Translations under genes and position numbers: made by a program
Assembly: GCF_002960625.1 (NCBI RefSeq)
Contig: NZ_POJH01000030.1
Location: 113,955 to 177,954, forward strand
Source: Streptococcus suis
Lineage (GTDB): Bacteria > Bacillota > Bacilli > Lactobacillales > Streptococcaceae
Direction: 5' to 3'
DNA length: 64,000 bases
Notes under the pieces: model-generated
The model's input: only the letters and a program-made list of their open reading frames with translations
What the model was told of the DNA's origin: nothing
Database searches by the model: none
In this document: in pieces, positions 14,337 to 24,333 of the stretch
How the letters are laid out: every line of letters starts with the position of its first letter
How positions within the stretch are numbered: the stretch's first letter is position 1

Positions 14337-16178
14337 ATGAAAACAGGAAAGAAGGTTTCAACCAGCTGGGCCTTTCGTGGTCGGATTGTCTGGCTTTTCA
14401 CTAAATACCAATTGCTTAGTAAGGGGCTGTTGGCTCTAGTGATTTATCCCTTGTATTCCTTTGCCATTGATACTTTTTTAGCCTTATCAGGGCGGACAGG
14501 GATTTCCAGTGGGGACTATGTATCCTTTCTTTTGAGCTTCCAAGGGATTGGCTTTCTTTTGGCGACCTTGGTCATGATGGTGATTTTGATTGGTTTAGAT
14601 ATCAACACCTTTATCTTGACCAGTGCTCTTATAAAGGAAGAAAAGATTGAAATGACCGCCCGGCACATGCTCTGGCTGGGCTTGACCTCTCTCAAGTCCC
14701 TCTTTAGTCCAGCAGGCCTCTTGCTCATGGTCTATGTGTCCTTGATTTTCCCGCTCTTGGGCTTGGGTGTCACCATTGGCCCTATGCGTCAGTTCCAGAT
14801 TCCCAACTTTATCACTTCGGTGATTTATGCCAACCCTCTTTATCTATCGCTTTATATAGGAGTTCTCCTGATATTGACCTATCTGAGCTATCGACTGATA
14901 TTCACCTTCCACTATGTTCTCATTGGTGGGAAAACGATTGGTTCAGCTATTCGCTCCTCTCTTGACCTGACAAAGAAATACGGTCGAGCGCTCATCAAGC
15001 GACTTGTCGGGATTTTTGTGAAAAATGGCCTTGTCTACTTTTTCCCTCTCTTTGTTGCCTTGGTAGCCCTGCTTACCTATGTTTTGGCCAGTCAGGCAGA
15101 GCAGACAAATCAAAGTCGTTTGTATCTCTTGTTTATCCTCCTTGTAGTCGTGGATATTGTCAGCTTTCTAACCTTCCTCTTTCCGCCGATGATGATTTAT
15201 CGAGTGACAGAAGCCTTTTATGACTACGAAGAGGCTGAGGGTCGTACTGCAGCGGTCACACTTTCGACCAAGGCCAGTAAGTGGCGGGAGGACATCTTGC
15301 CGACCATTCGCCTGCGTACCAAGTTTTTGGTGACCAGCTTGATTCTGCTCATCTTGGCAGGAAATTTTGGCTTTGCTTACTTGTTGGTGCAGCATTTTGA
15401 CACGATTTTCCGTGTAAATCGTGAGATTGCCTTAGTCGCCCACCGTGGTGGAGGTGACCTGGGTGCTGAAAATACGATTGCAGGTATTTTAGCAGCTGCG
15501 GAGGAAGGGGTGGCCTGGTCTGAGATTGATATTCAACGGACCAAAGACGGTCACTATGTCCTCAACCATGACGGTGATTTCAAGCGTGTTGCTGGTGACA
15601 GCCGTAGTTCTAGTGAGATGACTCTGGCTGAAATCCAAGACTTGCAAGTTGCCGATGCCTTTGACAGCAGCCGTCCAGCCCAGCCTGTTCCTACGATTGA
15701 GGAGGTGATCGAAGCCAGCAAGGGTAAGATTGGCCTCTTTATCGAGTTAAAAGGTAAAACAGCTGACAAGCAAATGGTGGATGACATTGTTGCCATGGTC
15801 AAGGCCTATGGTGTTGAAAAGGAAGTGGCTCTGCTGTCTTTGGACTACAAGCTGATTACCTACATCGAAGAAACCTATCCTGAGATGGTGTCTGGCTACC
15901 TCTATTATTTCTCAATTGGTCAGACAGAAGATTTGCAGGGCGATTATCTGATTATGGAAGAGGCAGAAGCTAGTCCAGAAAAGGTAGCAGACCTGAAAGC
16001 CCAAGGCAAGAAAGTTATTGTCTGGACAGTCAATACAGATGAATCCATCCAACGCTTTGTCAACTCAGAAGTTGACGGCATCATCACGGACTATGTTCTT
16101 GATGTCAAGGCTGGCATCAAGGCGCGTGATGAACGGACGGACTTTGAAGTCATTGTGGATTCGGTTCTGGGGGAATAA
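14337..16178 (+). CDS. membrane glycerophosphodiester phosphodiesterase
   Basis: A 613-residue two-part protein. Residues 1-360 hold about eight membrane segments (GPDPase membrane-domain type). Residues 365-613 are a cytoplasmic or extracellular GDPD TIM barrel. The catalytic set is visible: His369-Arg370 (VAHRGGG), Glu378 (GAENT), Glu396/Asp398 (SEIDIQ) and His411 (LNHDGD). It hydrolyses glycerophosphodiesters to glycerol-3-phosphate and an alcohol, possibly acting on lipid or teichoic-acid breakdown products. I chose the ATG at 14337 behind CGGAGGAG, not the longer frame at 14283. It is a single gene between terminators. Confidence 0.88.
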   Translation: MKTGKKVSTSWAFRGRIVWLFTKYQLLSKGLLALVIYPLYSFAIDTFLALSGRTGISSGDYVSFLLSFQGIGFLLATLVMMVILIGLDINTFILTSALIKEEKIEMTARHMLWLGLTSLKSLFSPAGLLLMVYVSLIFPLLGLGVTIGPMRQFQIPNFITSVIYANPLYLSLYIGVLLILTYLSYRLIFTFHYVLIGGKTIGSAIRSSLDLTKKYGRALIKRLVGIFVKNGLVYFFPLFVALVALLTYVLASQAEQTNQSRLYLLFILLVVVDIVSFLTFLFPPMMIYRVTEAFYDYEEAEGRTAAVTLSTKASKWREDILPTIRLRTKFLVTSLILLILAGNFGFAYLLVQHFDTIFRVNREIALVAHRGGGDLGAENTIAGILAAAEEGVAWSEIDIQRTKDGHYVLNHDGDFKRVAGDSRSSSEMTLAEIQDLQVADAFDSSRPAQPVPTIEEVIEASKGKIGLFIELKGKTADKQMVDDIVAMVKAYGVEKEVALLSLDYKLITYIEETYPEMVSGYLYYFSIGQTEDLQGDYLIMEEAEASPEKVADLKAQGKKVIVWTVNTDESIQRFVNSEVDGIITDYVLDVKAGIKARDERTDFEVIVDSVLGE

Positions 16179-16207
16179 TACTCAATAAACATGAAAAAGC
16201 TATTTTT

Positions 16208-16237
16208 AGCAGGGTTTACAATCCTGCTTTTTTCTTT
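16208..16237 (+). terminator. intrinsic terminator
   Basis: AGCAGG (16208-16213) pairs with CCTGCT (16223-16228), followed by TTTTTT. It separates the phosphodiesterase gene from the leuS promoter (TATAAT at 16251-16256). Confidence 0.7.
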
Positions 16238-16288
16238 CCTGATTTCGTGATATAATAAGAAAATAATCAATTTTATTGGAGAAATGAT

Positions 16289-18790
16289 ATGAGCTTCTAC
16301 AATCACAAGGAAATCGAGCCCAAATGGCAGGAATTTTGGGCAAAAAATCATACTTTTAAGACGGGAACAGATGCGGACAAGCCAAACTTTTATGCCCTAG
16401 ATATGTTCCCTTATCCGTCTGGGGCGGGCTTGCACGTTGGTCACCCAGAGGGCTATACGGCGACCGACATTCTCAGCCGTTACAAGCGTGCCCAAGGCTA
16501 CAACGTTCTTCACCCAATGGGCTGGGATGCCTTTGGTTTGCCAGCAGAGCAATACGCAATGGACACGGGAAATGACCCAGCTGACTTTACGGCAGAAAAC
16601 ATCGCCAACTTCAAGCGTCAGATTAACGCCCTTGGCTTTTCTTACGACTGGGACCGTGAGGTAAATACGACAGACCCTAACTACTACAAGTGGACCCAGT
16701 GGATTTTCACCAAGTTGTATGAAAAAGGCCTCGCCTATGAGGCAGAAGTGCCTGTCAACTGGGTAGAGGAATTGGGAACGGCGATCGCCAACGAAGAGGT
16801 CCTTCCTGACGGAACGTCTGAACGTGGTGGTTATCCAGTTGTCCGCAAGCCAATGCGTCAATGGATGCTGAAAATCACAGCCTATGCGGAGCGTTTGCTC
16901 AACGACCTAGAAGAAGTTGATTGGCCAGAGTCAATCAAGGACATGCAACGCAACTGGATTGGTAAGTCAACGGGTGCCAATGTGACCTTCAAAATCAAGG
17001 GCACAGACAAGGACTTCACTGTTTTCACAACTCGTCCTGATACCCTTTTCGGTGCGACCTACGCAGTCCTTGCCCCTGAGCATGACTTGGTAGATAGTAT
17101 CACATCAGCTGAACAAGCAGAAGCTGTGGCAGAATACAAACGCCAAGCCTCTCTCAAATCAGACCTGGCTCGTACTGACCTGGCTAAAGACAAGACAGGT
17201 GTTTGGACAGGTGCCTACGCCATCAACCCTGTGAACAACAAGGAAATACCAATCTGGATTGCGGACTATGTGCTAGCAAGCTACGGAACAGGTGCTATCA
17301 TGGCTGTTCCTGCTCACGATGAGCGTGACTGGGAATTTGCCAAGCAGTTTGGTTTGGACATCATTCCAGTTCTGGAAGGTGGCAATGTAGAAGAAGCTCC
17401 TTATACAGAGGACGGTGCCCACATCAATTCTGACTTCCTAGATGGTCTTAACAAGGAAGAAGCTATTGCCAAAATGGTGGCTTGGTTGGAAGAAAATGGT
17501 GTAGGTCAGGAGAAAATTTCTTACCGCCTCCGCGACTGGCTCTTCAGCCGCCAGCGTTATTGGGGTGAGCCAATTCCAATCATCCACTGGGAAGACGGCA
17601 CTTCCACAGCAGTACCAGAAAATGAGTTACCTCTGGTATTGCCAAAAACCTCAGACATCAAGCCTTCAGGTACAGGGGAATCGCCGCTTGCTAACCTGGC
17701 AGACTGGTTGGAAGTGGTGCGGGAAGACGGCGTAAAAGGTCGCCGTGAGACCAACACCATGCCACAATGGGCGGGTTCTAGCTGGTACTACCTTCGCTAT
17801 ATCGACCCGCACAACGATGAGAAATTGGCAGATGAGGAGCTTCTCAAAGCTTGGTTGCCGGTGGATATTTACATCGGTGGTGCCGAGCACGCGGTCCTTC
17901 ACCTGCTCTACGCTCGCTTCTGGCACAAGTTCCTCTATGACCTTGGCGTTGTACCGACCAAAGAGCCATTCCAAAAACTCTTTAACCAGGGCATGATTTT
18001 GGGAACTAGCTACCGCGACAGCCGTGGTGCCCTTGTAGCGACAGATAAAGTTGAAAAACGTGATGGTTCTTTCTTCAACATCGAAACTGGTGAAGAGTTG
18101 GAGCAGGCACCTGCTAAGATGTCCAAGTCCCTTAAAAACGTAGTCAACCCAGACGATGTGGTTGAGCAGTTCGGTGCGGACACCCTCCGTGTCTACGAGA
18201 TGTTCATGGGCCCACTTGACGCGTCAATCGCTTGGTCAGAAGAAGGCCTCGAAGGTAGCCGTAAGTTCCTGGACCGTGTTTATCGCCTGCTTACAACGAA
18301 GGAAATTTCTTCGGAAAATAGCGGAGCGCTTGATAAAGTGTACCATGAAACTGTGAAGACGGTGACAGAGCATATTGAAGACCTGAAATTCAACACGGCT
18401 ATCGCCCAGCTCATGATTTTTGTCAACGCAGCCAACAAGGAAGATAAGCTCTATGTCGAATACGCCAAAGGCTTTGTCCAATTGATTGCTCCATTTGCGC
18501 CACACTTGGCAGAAGAACTCTGGCAGGGTCTGGTAGCAACAGACCAGTCAATCAGCTATGTCGCATGGCCAATCTATGACGAAAGCAAGCTGGTAGAAAG
18601 CGAAGTGGAAATCGTTGTCCAAATCAAGGGCAAGGTAAAAGCCCGCTTGACCGTTGCCAAAGACTTAGCACCAGCAGAACTTGAAAAAATTGCCCTTGCA
18701 GACGAAAAAGTCCAAGCTGAAATCGCTGGTCAAACAGTGGTGAAGGTGATTACGGTTCCGAACAAACTAGTTAATATTGTTGTGAAATAA
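16289..18790 (+). CDS. leuS: leucyl-tRNA synthetase
   Basis: This 833-residue class I synthetase is of normal bacterial length. The HIGH-type motif is HVGH at 49-52 ([14 protein letters not shown]), the editing domain holds TTRPDTLFG, and KMSKS is at 610-614. It charges tRNA-Leu in the cytoplasm. The start at 16289 follows TTGGAG. The leader is only about 30 nt, so there is no T-box element; control by leucine tRNA is not visible here. Confidence 0.97.
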   Translation: MSFYNHKEIEPKWQEFWAKNHTFKTGTDADKPNFYALDMFPYPSGAGLHVGHPEGYTATDILSRYKRAQGYNVLHPMGWDAFGLPAEQYAMDTGNDPADFTAENIANFKRQINALGFSYDWDREVNTTDPNYYKWTQWIFTKLYEKGLAYEAEVPVNWVEELGTAIANEEVLPDGTSERGGYPVVRKPMRQWMLKITAYAERLLNDLEEVDWPESIKDMQRNWIGKSTGANVTFKIKGTDKDFTVFTTRPDTLFGATYAVLAPEHDLVDSITSAEQAEAVAEYKRQASLKSDLARTDLAKDKTGVWTGAYAINPVNNKEIPIWIADYVLASYGTGAIMAVPAHDERDWEFAKQFGLDIIPVLEGGNVEEAPYTEDGAHINSDFLDGLNKEEAIAKMVAWLEENGVGQEKISYRLRDWLFSRQRYWGEPIPIIHWEDGTSTAVPENELPLVLPKTSDIKPSGTGESPLANLADWLEVVREDGVKGRRETNTMPQWAGSSWYYLRYIDPHNDEKLADEELLKAWLPVDIYIGGAEHAVLHLLYARFWHKFLYDLGVVPTKEPFQKLFNQGMILGTSYRDSRGALVATDKVEKRDGSFFNIETGEELEQAPAKMSKSLKNVVNPDDVVEQFGADTLRVYEMFMGPLDASIAWSEEGLEGSRKFLDRVYRLLTTKEISSENSGALDKVYHETVKTVTEHIEDLKFNTAIAQLMIFVNAANKEDKLYVEYAKGFVQLIAPFAPHLAEELWQGLVATDQSISYVAWPIYDESKLVESEVEIVVQIKGKVKARLTVAKDLAPAELEKIALADEKVQAEIAGQTVVKVITVPNKLVNIVVK

Positions 18791-18803
18791 ATGTAAATAA
18801 TAA

Positions 18804-18834
18804 GAAAACGACTTCCGTCTTGGAGGTCGTTTTT
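18804..18834. terminator. bidirectional terminator between leuS and the convergent hydrolase gene
   Basis: AAAACGAC (18805-18812) pairs with GTCGTTTT (18826-18833), with an inner TCC/GGA pair. Runs of A on one side and T on the other suit both directions. Confidence 0.8.
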
Positions 18835-18840
18835 GGCTGT

Positions 18841-19605
18841 CTATAGATACTTCTTCTCGCTCAACCAAGCGTGGATAACAGAGAGGGTTTTGTCTTGGAA
18901 CTTGCCAGACTCGTACATATGGTCTGCACTTGTTAGGGAGACCAGAACAGAGTCCTTGTAGTTTTTTGCTGTTTTTCGGGCAATAGCAGAAACGGTCATC
19001 TTGTCTTCGCTTCCTGTGATGACTAGGACAGGTCCTGTAATTTTGCTGAAATCGACGTATCCTGCTCTGCTTTTATCAAAGAAAGGAAAGACCATCTGGG
19101 TATAGACCTTGCCAGACTCAGGTACTAAGGTCTTGAAAATATCTTCTTTGAGGGCAGGGTCCTGAACGTTTAAGCAGTAGCGGAAGAACTCATCCTTGTA
19201 AGGTGGCATGGGCTTTTTCCAAAATCCCCAGCGTAAGAAATGGCGGATGAAGCAACGAATCATGGTAGGGTAGAAAGCGAAGATATCTGCTGTCGGAGCA
19301 GGGCCCATGAGAATCATGCCAGCCACCTGTGTGCGTTCAGCGACCATTTGGGCGAGTAAACAGCCCAGAGAATGTCCCAAGAGTAAAGGTGGCTCTTCCA
19401 AACTTTCAACCAAGGTCACCAAGTCATCGGCATAGTCTGTCAGACTAACCGCACCGACCTTTTCCATAACCTCATCATAGGGCAAGTTGTGGTAGCGTAG
19501 GCTAGGTGTATGAACCCGCAAGCCCGTTTTTTCTAGCTTACTAGCGAAATTTCCCCATACCGAACCGTCACACCAGGTTCCGTGAATTAACACAATATCT
19601 TTCAT
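18841..19605 (-). CDS. alpha/beta-fold hydrolase
   Basis: A 254-residue protein starting MKDIVLIHGTWCDGSVW, with the oxyanion strand VLIHGTW near the N-terminus. The nucleophile elbow is GHSLG with Ser at about residue 80, and the late Asp and His (ITGSEDKM, then SADHMYESG) complete a catalytic triad. It is a soluble cytoplasmic esterase/lipase-like enzyme; the substrate is unknown. The ATG at 19605 is eight bases from AGGAG; the in-frame TTG two codons earlier is less likely. It is transcribed alone on the minus strand. Confidence 0.82.
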   Translation of the reverse strand: MKDIVLIHGTWCDGSVWGNFASKLEKTGLRVHTPSLRYHNLPYDEVMEKVGAVSLTDYADDLVTLVESLEEPPLLLGHSLGCLLAQMVAERTQVAGMILMGPAPTADIFAFYPTMIRCFIRHFLRWGFWKKPMPPYKDEFFRYCLNVQDPALKEDIFKTLVPESGKVYTQMVFPFFDKSRAGYVDFSKITGPVLVITGSEDKMTVSAIARKTAKNYKDSVLVSLTSADHMYESGKFQDKTLSVIHAWLSEKKYL

Positions 19606-19739
19606 AAACAAACTCCTGACATTTATTTCTATTATAGCATGCTGAAAGTCAAATGTTAACTACCTGCAAAACAGCTGTCATACTTGTTACATTTCTTTAA
19701 GTCTTGTGCAAGATAAATTGGTTAGGATAGATGAAGAAG

Positions 19740-19951
19740 TAATACTCTTCGAAAATCAACCTCAGACGTTGTTGACTTGATTTGATGACTGAAAAGCTCC
19801 TGAGGAGGTTTTCAGCCTATTCCCTTGAAATATAAAAGGAACAGAGTTCTATCTGCATCAGTGTGAAACGAACTTCGTTCGCCTATTTCCAACCTCCAAA
19901 GGTTCCCCGAACCTTTGGAGCAAGTCTGATTTCGATTTTCATTGAGTATAA
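19740..19951. repeat. MITE-like repeat element, long form
   Basis: The left end ATACTCTTCGAAAATCA (19742-19758) and the right end, read as ATACTCAATGAAAATCG on the minus strand (ending near 19950), are imperfect terminal inverted repeats. Next to the left end is CAGACGTTGTTGACTTGATT, shared with the shorter copy at 33721-33828. Inside lies the hairpin CCAAAGGTTCCCCGAACCTT (about 19897-19920), the reverse complement of the 55-bp tandem unit at 39045. The region 19612-19972 otherwise holds only the promoter area of the CHAP gene. Confidence 0.6.
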
Positions 19952-19972
19952 TTTGAAAGGATTTGAATAGGT

Positions 19973-20599
19973 ATGAATAAACACAAACTTCACAAAACAA
20001 TGAAAGTTGCCCTTGCTACTGCTATCTTGGGAGGAATGCTAGCTTTGGGACAAGAAGCTGTTAAGGCGGACACAGAATTGACAGATAGTCCTAGTCTATC
20101 AGTCTTAACGGTTCAGGTTGAGCAGGAAGAGCAGTTGAAACAAGAAGCAGAGGCTAAAGCTGCAGCTGAAAAGGCTGCGGCAGAAAAAGCAGCTGCGGAA
20201 GCCGCAGCCCAAGCAGCCCTTGCTACGAATATGGTATCAGAGGTTGCTGTAGAATACACAGCCAATACCTATCCTGCTGGTCAATGTACATGGGGAGCCA
20301 AAGAAATGGCGCCTTGGGTTGGCAACTATTGGGGAAATGGTGGCGACTGGGCAGCCAGTGCAGCAGCTCTTGGTTATGAAGTAGGAACCACTCCTAAGGT
20401 TGGCGCAATCGCTGTCTGGACAGACGGTGGCTATGGTCACGTTGCCTATGTTACCGATGTAGCGGCTGATGGTACCATTCAAGTAATGGAATCAAACTAT
20501 GGCGGAGCCTACTATCCAAGCAATGTACGTGGCTTCTTTGATCCAACAACCACTAGCGAAGGAACTGTAAGTTATATTTACCCTCCAGCTGGGGTATAA
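19973..20599 (+). CDS. secreted CHAP-domain protein (putative peptidoglycan amidase/endopeptidase)
   Basis: A 208-residue protein. A signal peptide (about residues 1-32) ends near VKADTEL. A charged, helical Ala/Glu/Lys linker follows ([19 protein letters not shown], about 57-82). A C-terminal CHAP domain (about 95-208) has the catalytic Cys in [18 protein letters not shown] and His in [10 protein letters not shown]. Such enzymes cut cell-wall peptides or amide bonds and help cell separation. It is a single gene, with AAAGG 12 bases before the ATG. Similar short CHAP proteins in streptococci are surface-exposed antigens; whether this one is active is not shown. Confidence 0.88.
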   Translation: MNKHKLHKTMKVALATAILGGMLALGQEAVKADTELTDSPSLSVLTVQVEQEEQLKQEAEAKAAAEKAAAEKAAAEAAAQAALATNMVSEVAVEYTANTYPAGQCTWGAKEMAPWVGNYWGNGGDWAASAAALGYEVGTTPKVGAIAVWTDGGYGHVAYVTDVAADGTIQVMESNYGGAYYPSNVRGFFDPTTTSEGTVSYIYPPAGV

Positions 20600-20615
20600 A
20601 CACTCATGAGAGAAG

Positions 20616-20656
20616 AGGAGGAACGTCTTGAAGACTTTCTTCCTTACTTTTTTTGT
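20616..20656 (+). terminator. likely terminator after the CHAP gene
   Basis: GGAA-C-GTCTT pairs with AAGAC-TTTC-TTCC across a very short loop (about 20620-20644), followed by TTACTTTTTTT. The bulged stem makes this moderate. Confidence 0.5.
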
Positions 20657-20729
20657 AGCTGTACATTCTCAAATAAAGAAAAAGCTACCTGTACTCTCCA
20701 TTGTGTTGGAATGTAGAGTGTCTAAACAG

Positions 20730-20769
20730 AAAAAGACCAGAATTCTAACTTTAATTAGAATTCTGGTCC
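20730..20769 (-). terminator. terminator of the surface-protein gene
   Basis: GACCAGAATTCTAA (20735-20748) and TTAGAATTCTGGTC (20755-20768) are perfect 14-bp arms. On the minus strand they are followed by TTTTT (opposite 20730-20734). It lies about 95 bases beyond the stop of the 20863-23271 gene. Confidence 0.75.
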
Positions 20770-20862
20770 AAAAGTAAATTGACTTACACACAGCTGACTA
20801 TCTTTCAGAACAATCCTGAATACGTTCGCTTAGTTTGCTGTTATATGCAATATTTATCGTTA

Positions 20863-23271
20863 TTAGATGCTATCTTCATTACGGCGACGTTTGTGAATTA
20901 CAAACCCGAGTAAAGCTAATGCTACTCCGAAAACAGTAGCGAAATAATCTGTTTCTTCACCTGTATTTGGTAGATTAGATGCAACTTTGCTTGTTTTGAC
21001 ATGATTTGATGTTGGTGCCTGTGGTTTTGTCACATTTGCAACGGCAAGCTGAGTTTGAGTTGTAATAGAGGATGGGACCTGTGGTTTTGTTTTATTAGGA
21101 ACGGTTACTTGAGTTTGAGTAATAGATGGAGCAGGTACTTGTTTCGTCAATTTTGCTTCCAATTGTACTTTCAAATCTTGGAGTAAGTCGTAGTAGGTCT
21201 GAGTCATTTCTAGGGTGGCTTTAGCTTTGTTTAGTTCCAATTGCTTGGTAGCCAAATCTGCTTCAGCTTGTTCAAGAACTGTACGAGCATCATTGAAATT
21301 TTGTTTTGCATTTTTTAGACGTTCTACGTAGGCTTTGGCTTCGGTAACAGCTGTTTCTGCTGTAACAACCGTTGCTTGAGCTTCTGTTAATGCTTGGTTG
21401 GCACTTGATAGAGCAGATTGAAGGTTTGAAAGTTTAGTTTTCTCTGTATCAACCTTGTTTTGAGTTGCTGTAACAGTAGATTGCTTGGTTGCAACGAGTG
21501 CTTTAGCACTATTCAAGGCTTCCAATTTAGCCTTCAAAGCAGCATCGCTATTCAAGGCAGACAAGGCTTGTTGATATTCTGTTTTGGCTTTTTCTAAATC
21601 TTCTTTAGCATATTTTAAAGAAATTTCAGCACTAGGAGTTTTTTCGAATGTGGCTTCTAACTTCGCTAAAGCATCCTGCGCTTCACGTAGAGCAGTACGG
21701 GCGGTTGCAAGGGCTTTTTGCTTTGTATCAATTTCAGAAGTCAGGTTGCTGTATGGATTTGTCAAGACAGGTTCATTATTTGCAGCTGTCTGGTTGTTTT
21801 GAATTAATTTTTCGCGCGAAACCAGAGCAATACTGTTGTAATTGTTACGTCTAGAGCCTTCCTTAGTGTCAGCATGGTATTCGTAGACGAGAATATTTCC
21901 TTTTAAGTCATAAGATTCCAACAGTCCGAGGACACTTAAGGAACTACTCAATGATTCGTTATTATATGGTACAAATAATGCTCCGATAATGGTATCATAA
22001 ATCTGTTGCTTTAGCTCATCAACAGTCATCTGAGGTTTTAATGGATTTACAGCATCGGACACTTGGCGAAAGGCAGTCACTGTCTTATATGGATGAGAGT
22101 TATTATAAACGGTAGATGCGGCTGCTAAATCATAGAATAAAGTGTTGTTCGCAATCGATGCTGCCTTGACATCTTTAGAAAATTGTAAACCTGTTTCGGT
22201 AACTGTAATAGGACCGCTTCCAGTTTGCGTACGAACTTGATTGATTAGGTCTGCGGCAAAAAAGGTCAAGTCTCGTAAGATTTCATCAGACATGGTATTG
22301 ACATCGATCAGTGTGTTCTTGTCTTTGTTGTTCGATACGTAATTATTTATTGCCTTATTCGTAGCAGCAAGAGCAAAGAGATTGTTGATATCTTTAACGC
22401 GGCCACTAACTTCTTGTGAAGCTTTAACAGCAGCCAAATAGTCAGAGTTAATGGTAATTGTATTTCGTACGGTATCTGCATCAGCAATCTCAGCTTCTTT
22501 TGACTTGACCTCGGCTTCAGCAGCGACTACATTAGTCTTAGCTACCGTAATATTAGCTAGACGTTCGGCATCTGCCTGTTTAGCAGTTTGTACCTCGGCC
22601 TCTGCAGTAGATACTTTCGCTTGTGCAGCATCCACAGTCGCTTGTTTTTCAGCAACAAGTGTAGTAGCTGCTGATTTTTCGCTATCAATGGCCTTTTGAG
22701 CGTTTGATTCTGCCTCTTGCGCTGTGACTAAGTCAGCTTTTGCAGTTGCTAAATCTGATTCTGCACTTGTAATTGCCGCTTCTTGGTTGGCGACAGCTTC
22801 TTTCGCAGTATCGACAGTTGCTTGTTTTTCAGTTACAGTTTGATTGGCAATTGTTACTGATTTTTCAGCTTCAGAAACAGCAAGTTCAGCTTGAGAGATA
22901 GTTTCTGGAGTAGCTGCATTTAGGTCTTGCTCGGCTTGGCTGAGATTTTGTTTAGCTGTTTCGACAGTATTCGTTGCCGTTGCTTCTGCGGTTTCTGCAC
23001 TAGTGACAGCTGCTTTAGCCTCAGTCAATTCTGTCGTAGCCTCAGCAATAGCTGTATCAACAGTAGTGACATCTTCTGGAGTTACTTCGTTTGCCGCAAC
23101 CTCTACAGGGATGCTGGCTTTTAATGTTTCTAGGTCTGAGATTCCTTGAGTCTTAATAGCTTCAATTGTTTCAGGATTTGGCTTTACCTCTTCAGCCTCT
23201 ACCTGATTTGCAATAGCTGTAGCTAGGAAAGCAGAGCATAAAAATAACGACTTGATCAAATTCTTTTTCAT
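20863..23271 (-). CDS. LPXTG-anchored coiled-coil surface protein (SEC10/PgrA-like)
   Basis: An 802-residue protein. It has a signal peptide (MKKNLIKSLFLCSAFLATAIA) and a long heptad-type coiled coil rich in Ala, Glu, Thr and Lys (about 60-260). A globular central domain follows (about 270-500; LRDLTFFAADLINQVRTQTG, then later AASIANNTLFYDL), like the CAP-related domain of SEC10/PgrA surface-exclusion proteins. A second coiled coil (about 510-700), a Pro/Thr/Gln linker with two repeats of a TKPQ/VPSS type, and LPNTG at 767-771 before a membrane helix and KRRR complete it. Sortase would attach it to peptidoglycan. Possible roles are adhesion or blocking conjugative contact, by family analogy only. 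Confidence 0.85.
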   Translation of the reverse strand: MKKNLIKSLFLCSAFLATAIANQVEAEEVKPNPETIEAIKTQGISDLETLKASIPVEVAANEVTPEDVTTVDTAIAEATTELTEAKAAVTSAETAEATATNTVETAKQNLSQAEQDLNAATPETISQAELAVSEAEKSVTIANQTVTEKQATVDTAKEAVANQEAAITSAESDLATAKADLVTAQEAESNAQKAIDSEKSAATTLVAEKQATVDAAQAKVSTAEAEVQTAKQADAERLANITVAKTNVVAAEAEVKSKEAEIADADTVRNTITINSDYLAAVKASQEVSGRVKDINNLFALAATNKAINNYVSNNKDKNTLIDVNTMSDEILRDLTFFAADLINQVRTQTGSGPITVTETGLQFSKDVKAASIANNTLFYDLAAASTVYNNSHPYKTVTAFRQVSDAVNPLKPQMTVDELKQQIYDTIIGALFVPYNNESLSSSLSVLGLLESYDLKGNILVYEYHADTKEGSRRNNYNSIALVSREKLIQNNQTAANNEPVLTNPYSNLTSEIDTKQKALATARTALREAQDALAKLEATFEKTPSAEISLKYAKEDLEKAKTEYQQALSALNSDAALKAKLEALNSAKALVATKQSTVTATQNKVDTEKTKLSNLQSALSSANQALTEAQATVVTAETAVTEAKAYVERLKNAKQNFNDARTVLEQAEADLATKQLELNKAKATLEMTQTYYDLLQDLKVQLEAKLTKQVPAPSITQTQVTVPNKTKPQVPSSITTQTQLAVANVTKPQAPTSNHVKTSKVASNLPNTGEETDYFATVFGVALALLGFVIHKRRRNEDSI

Positions 23272-23511
23272 AGAATCTCCAATATATGTTTATTTTTATC
23301 TAGCATAACTCAAAAATAAATTTAAGTCAATAAATACTTATGAATATTCATAAAGAAATGTAAATTACGAACGATAATATCTTGTAGACCTTTTTTCACA
23401 ACCATGCTTCTGTTTTAAAATTTTTATACCCCTGATAGAAATTATATATTGGCTCATAAGATTCTTTCGTGATATGATAGTACAATCTGAAAAAGAAAGA
23501 GTGTACAATTC

Positions 23512-24321
23512 ATGAAAAAATTAGCTTTATTTGCAACAACAGCCCTAGCAGCTTTTACTTTAGCAGCCTGCAGTTCTTCAACATCAACTAGCTCATCAAG
23601 CAGCACAGACAAAACTCTCTTGGCACAAATCAAAGAAGAAGGTGTCATTCAAATCGGTACGGAAGGTGCCTATGCTCCTTACTCTTACCACGATGAGAGT
23701 GGAAAATTGGTCGGTTACGATGTAGAAGTGGCTGAAGCAGTTGCTGAGAAATTGGGCGTTAAGGTCGAGTTTGTTGAAACCAAGTGGGATTCCATGATTG
23801 CAGGTTTGGACGTAGCACGTTTTGATACTATTGCTAACCAGGTCGGTGTGACAGACGAGCGCAAAGAAAAATATGATTTTTCAACACCATATACCTATAT
23901 CTATGGAGCCTTGGTAACTCAGAAAGACAATACAGAGATTACAGGTTTTGCTGACTTGGCAGGTAAAAAATCTGCTAACAGCTTGACAAGTAACTGGGCT
24001 GATTTGGCACGTGAAAACGGTGCTGAAGTTGTTGGTGTAGATGGATTTGCACAGGCTGTTGAATTGTTGAATACAAACCGTGTGGATGTGACCATCAATG
24101 ACAACTTGGTTTACTTGGATTACCTCAAGCAACACGCAGATGCACCGATTAAACTGGTGGCTTTGACAGACGATGTTTCTACAACAGCCTTCCCAGTGGT
24201 TAAAGGAAATGAAGACCTAGTAAAAGAAATTGATGCAGCCTTGGCTGAATTGGCAAGCGAAGGTAAACTAGCTGAAATTTCAAACAAATACTTTGGCGAA
24301 GACGTATCAAAAGCCAAGTAA
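23512..24321 (+). CDS. polar amino-acid ABC transporter substrate-binding lipoprotein
   Basis: A 269-residue SBP_bac_3 family protein. The lipobox AAC has Cys20, followed by a Ser/Thr-rich linker. The domain starts IQIGTEGAYAPYSYHDESGK and has WDSMIAGLDVARFDTIANQV, the type seen in TcyA-like cystine/polar amino-acid receptors. It binds the amino acid outside the membrane and passes it to the permease encoded next. It is first in a three-gene operon with gaps of 12 and 9 bases. The exact substrate cannot be decided; cystine is my first guess. Confidence 0.88.
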   Translation: MKKLALFATTALAAFTLAACSSSTSTSSSSSTDKTLLAQIKEEGVIQIGTEGAYAPYSYHDESGKLVGYDVEVAEAVAEKLGVKVEFVETKWDSMIAGLDVARFDTIANQVGVTDERKEKYDFSTPYTYIYGALVTQKDNTEITGFADLAGKKSANSLTSNWADLARENGAEVVGVDGFAQAVELLNTNRVDVTINDNLVYLDYLKQHADAPIKLVALTDDVSTTAFPVVKGNEDLVKEIDAALAELASEGKLAEISNKYFGEDVSKAK

Positions 24322-24333
24322 GCAGGAGAAACT

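Noticed and set aside
16257..16288. T-box leader before leuS
   Set aside because: The leader after the TATAAT box is only about 30 bases, with no room for the specifier hairpin and no T-box sequence.
21584..23124. Plus-strand frames opposite the surface-protein gene
   Set aside because: They mirror the Ala/Glu/Thr-rich repeats of the minus-strand gene, are Ser/Cys-rich nonsense and lack ribosome sites.
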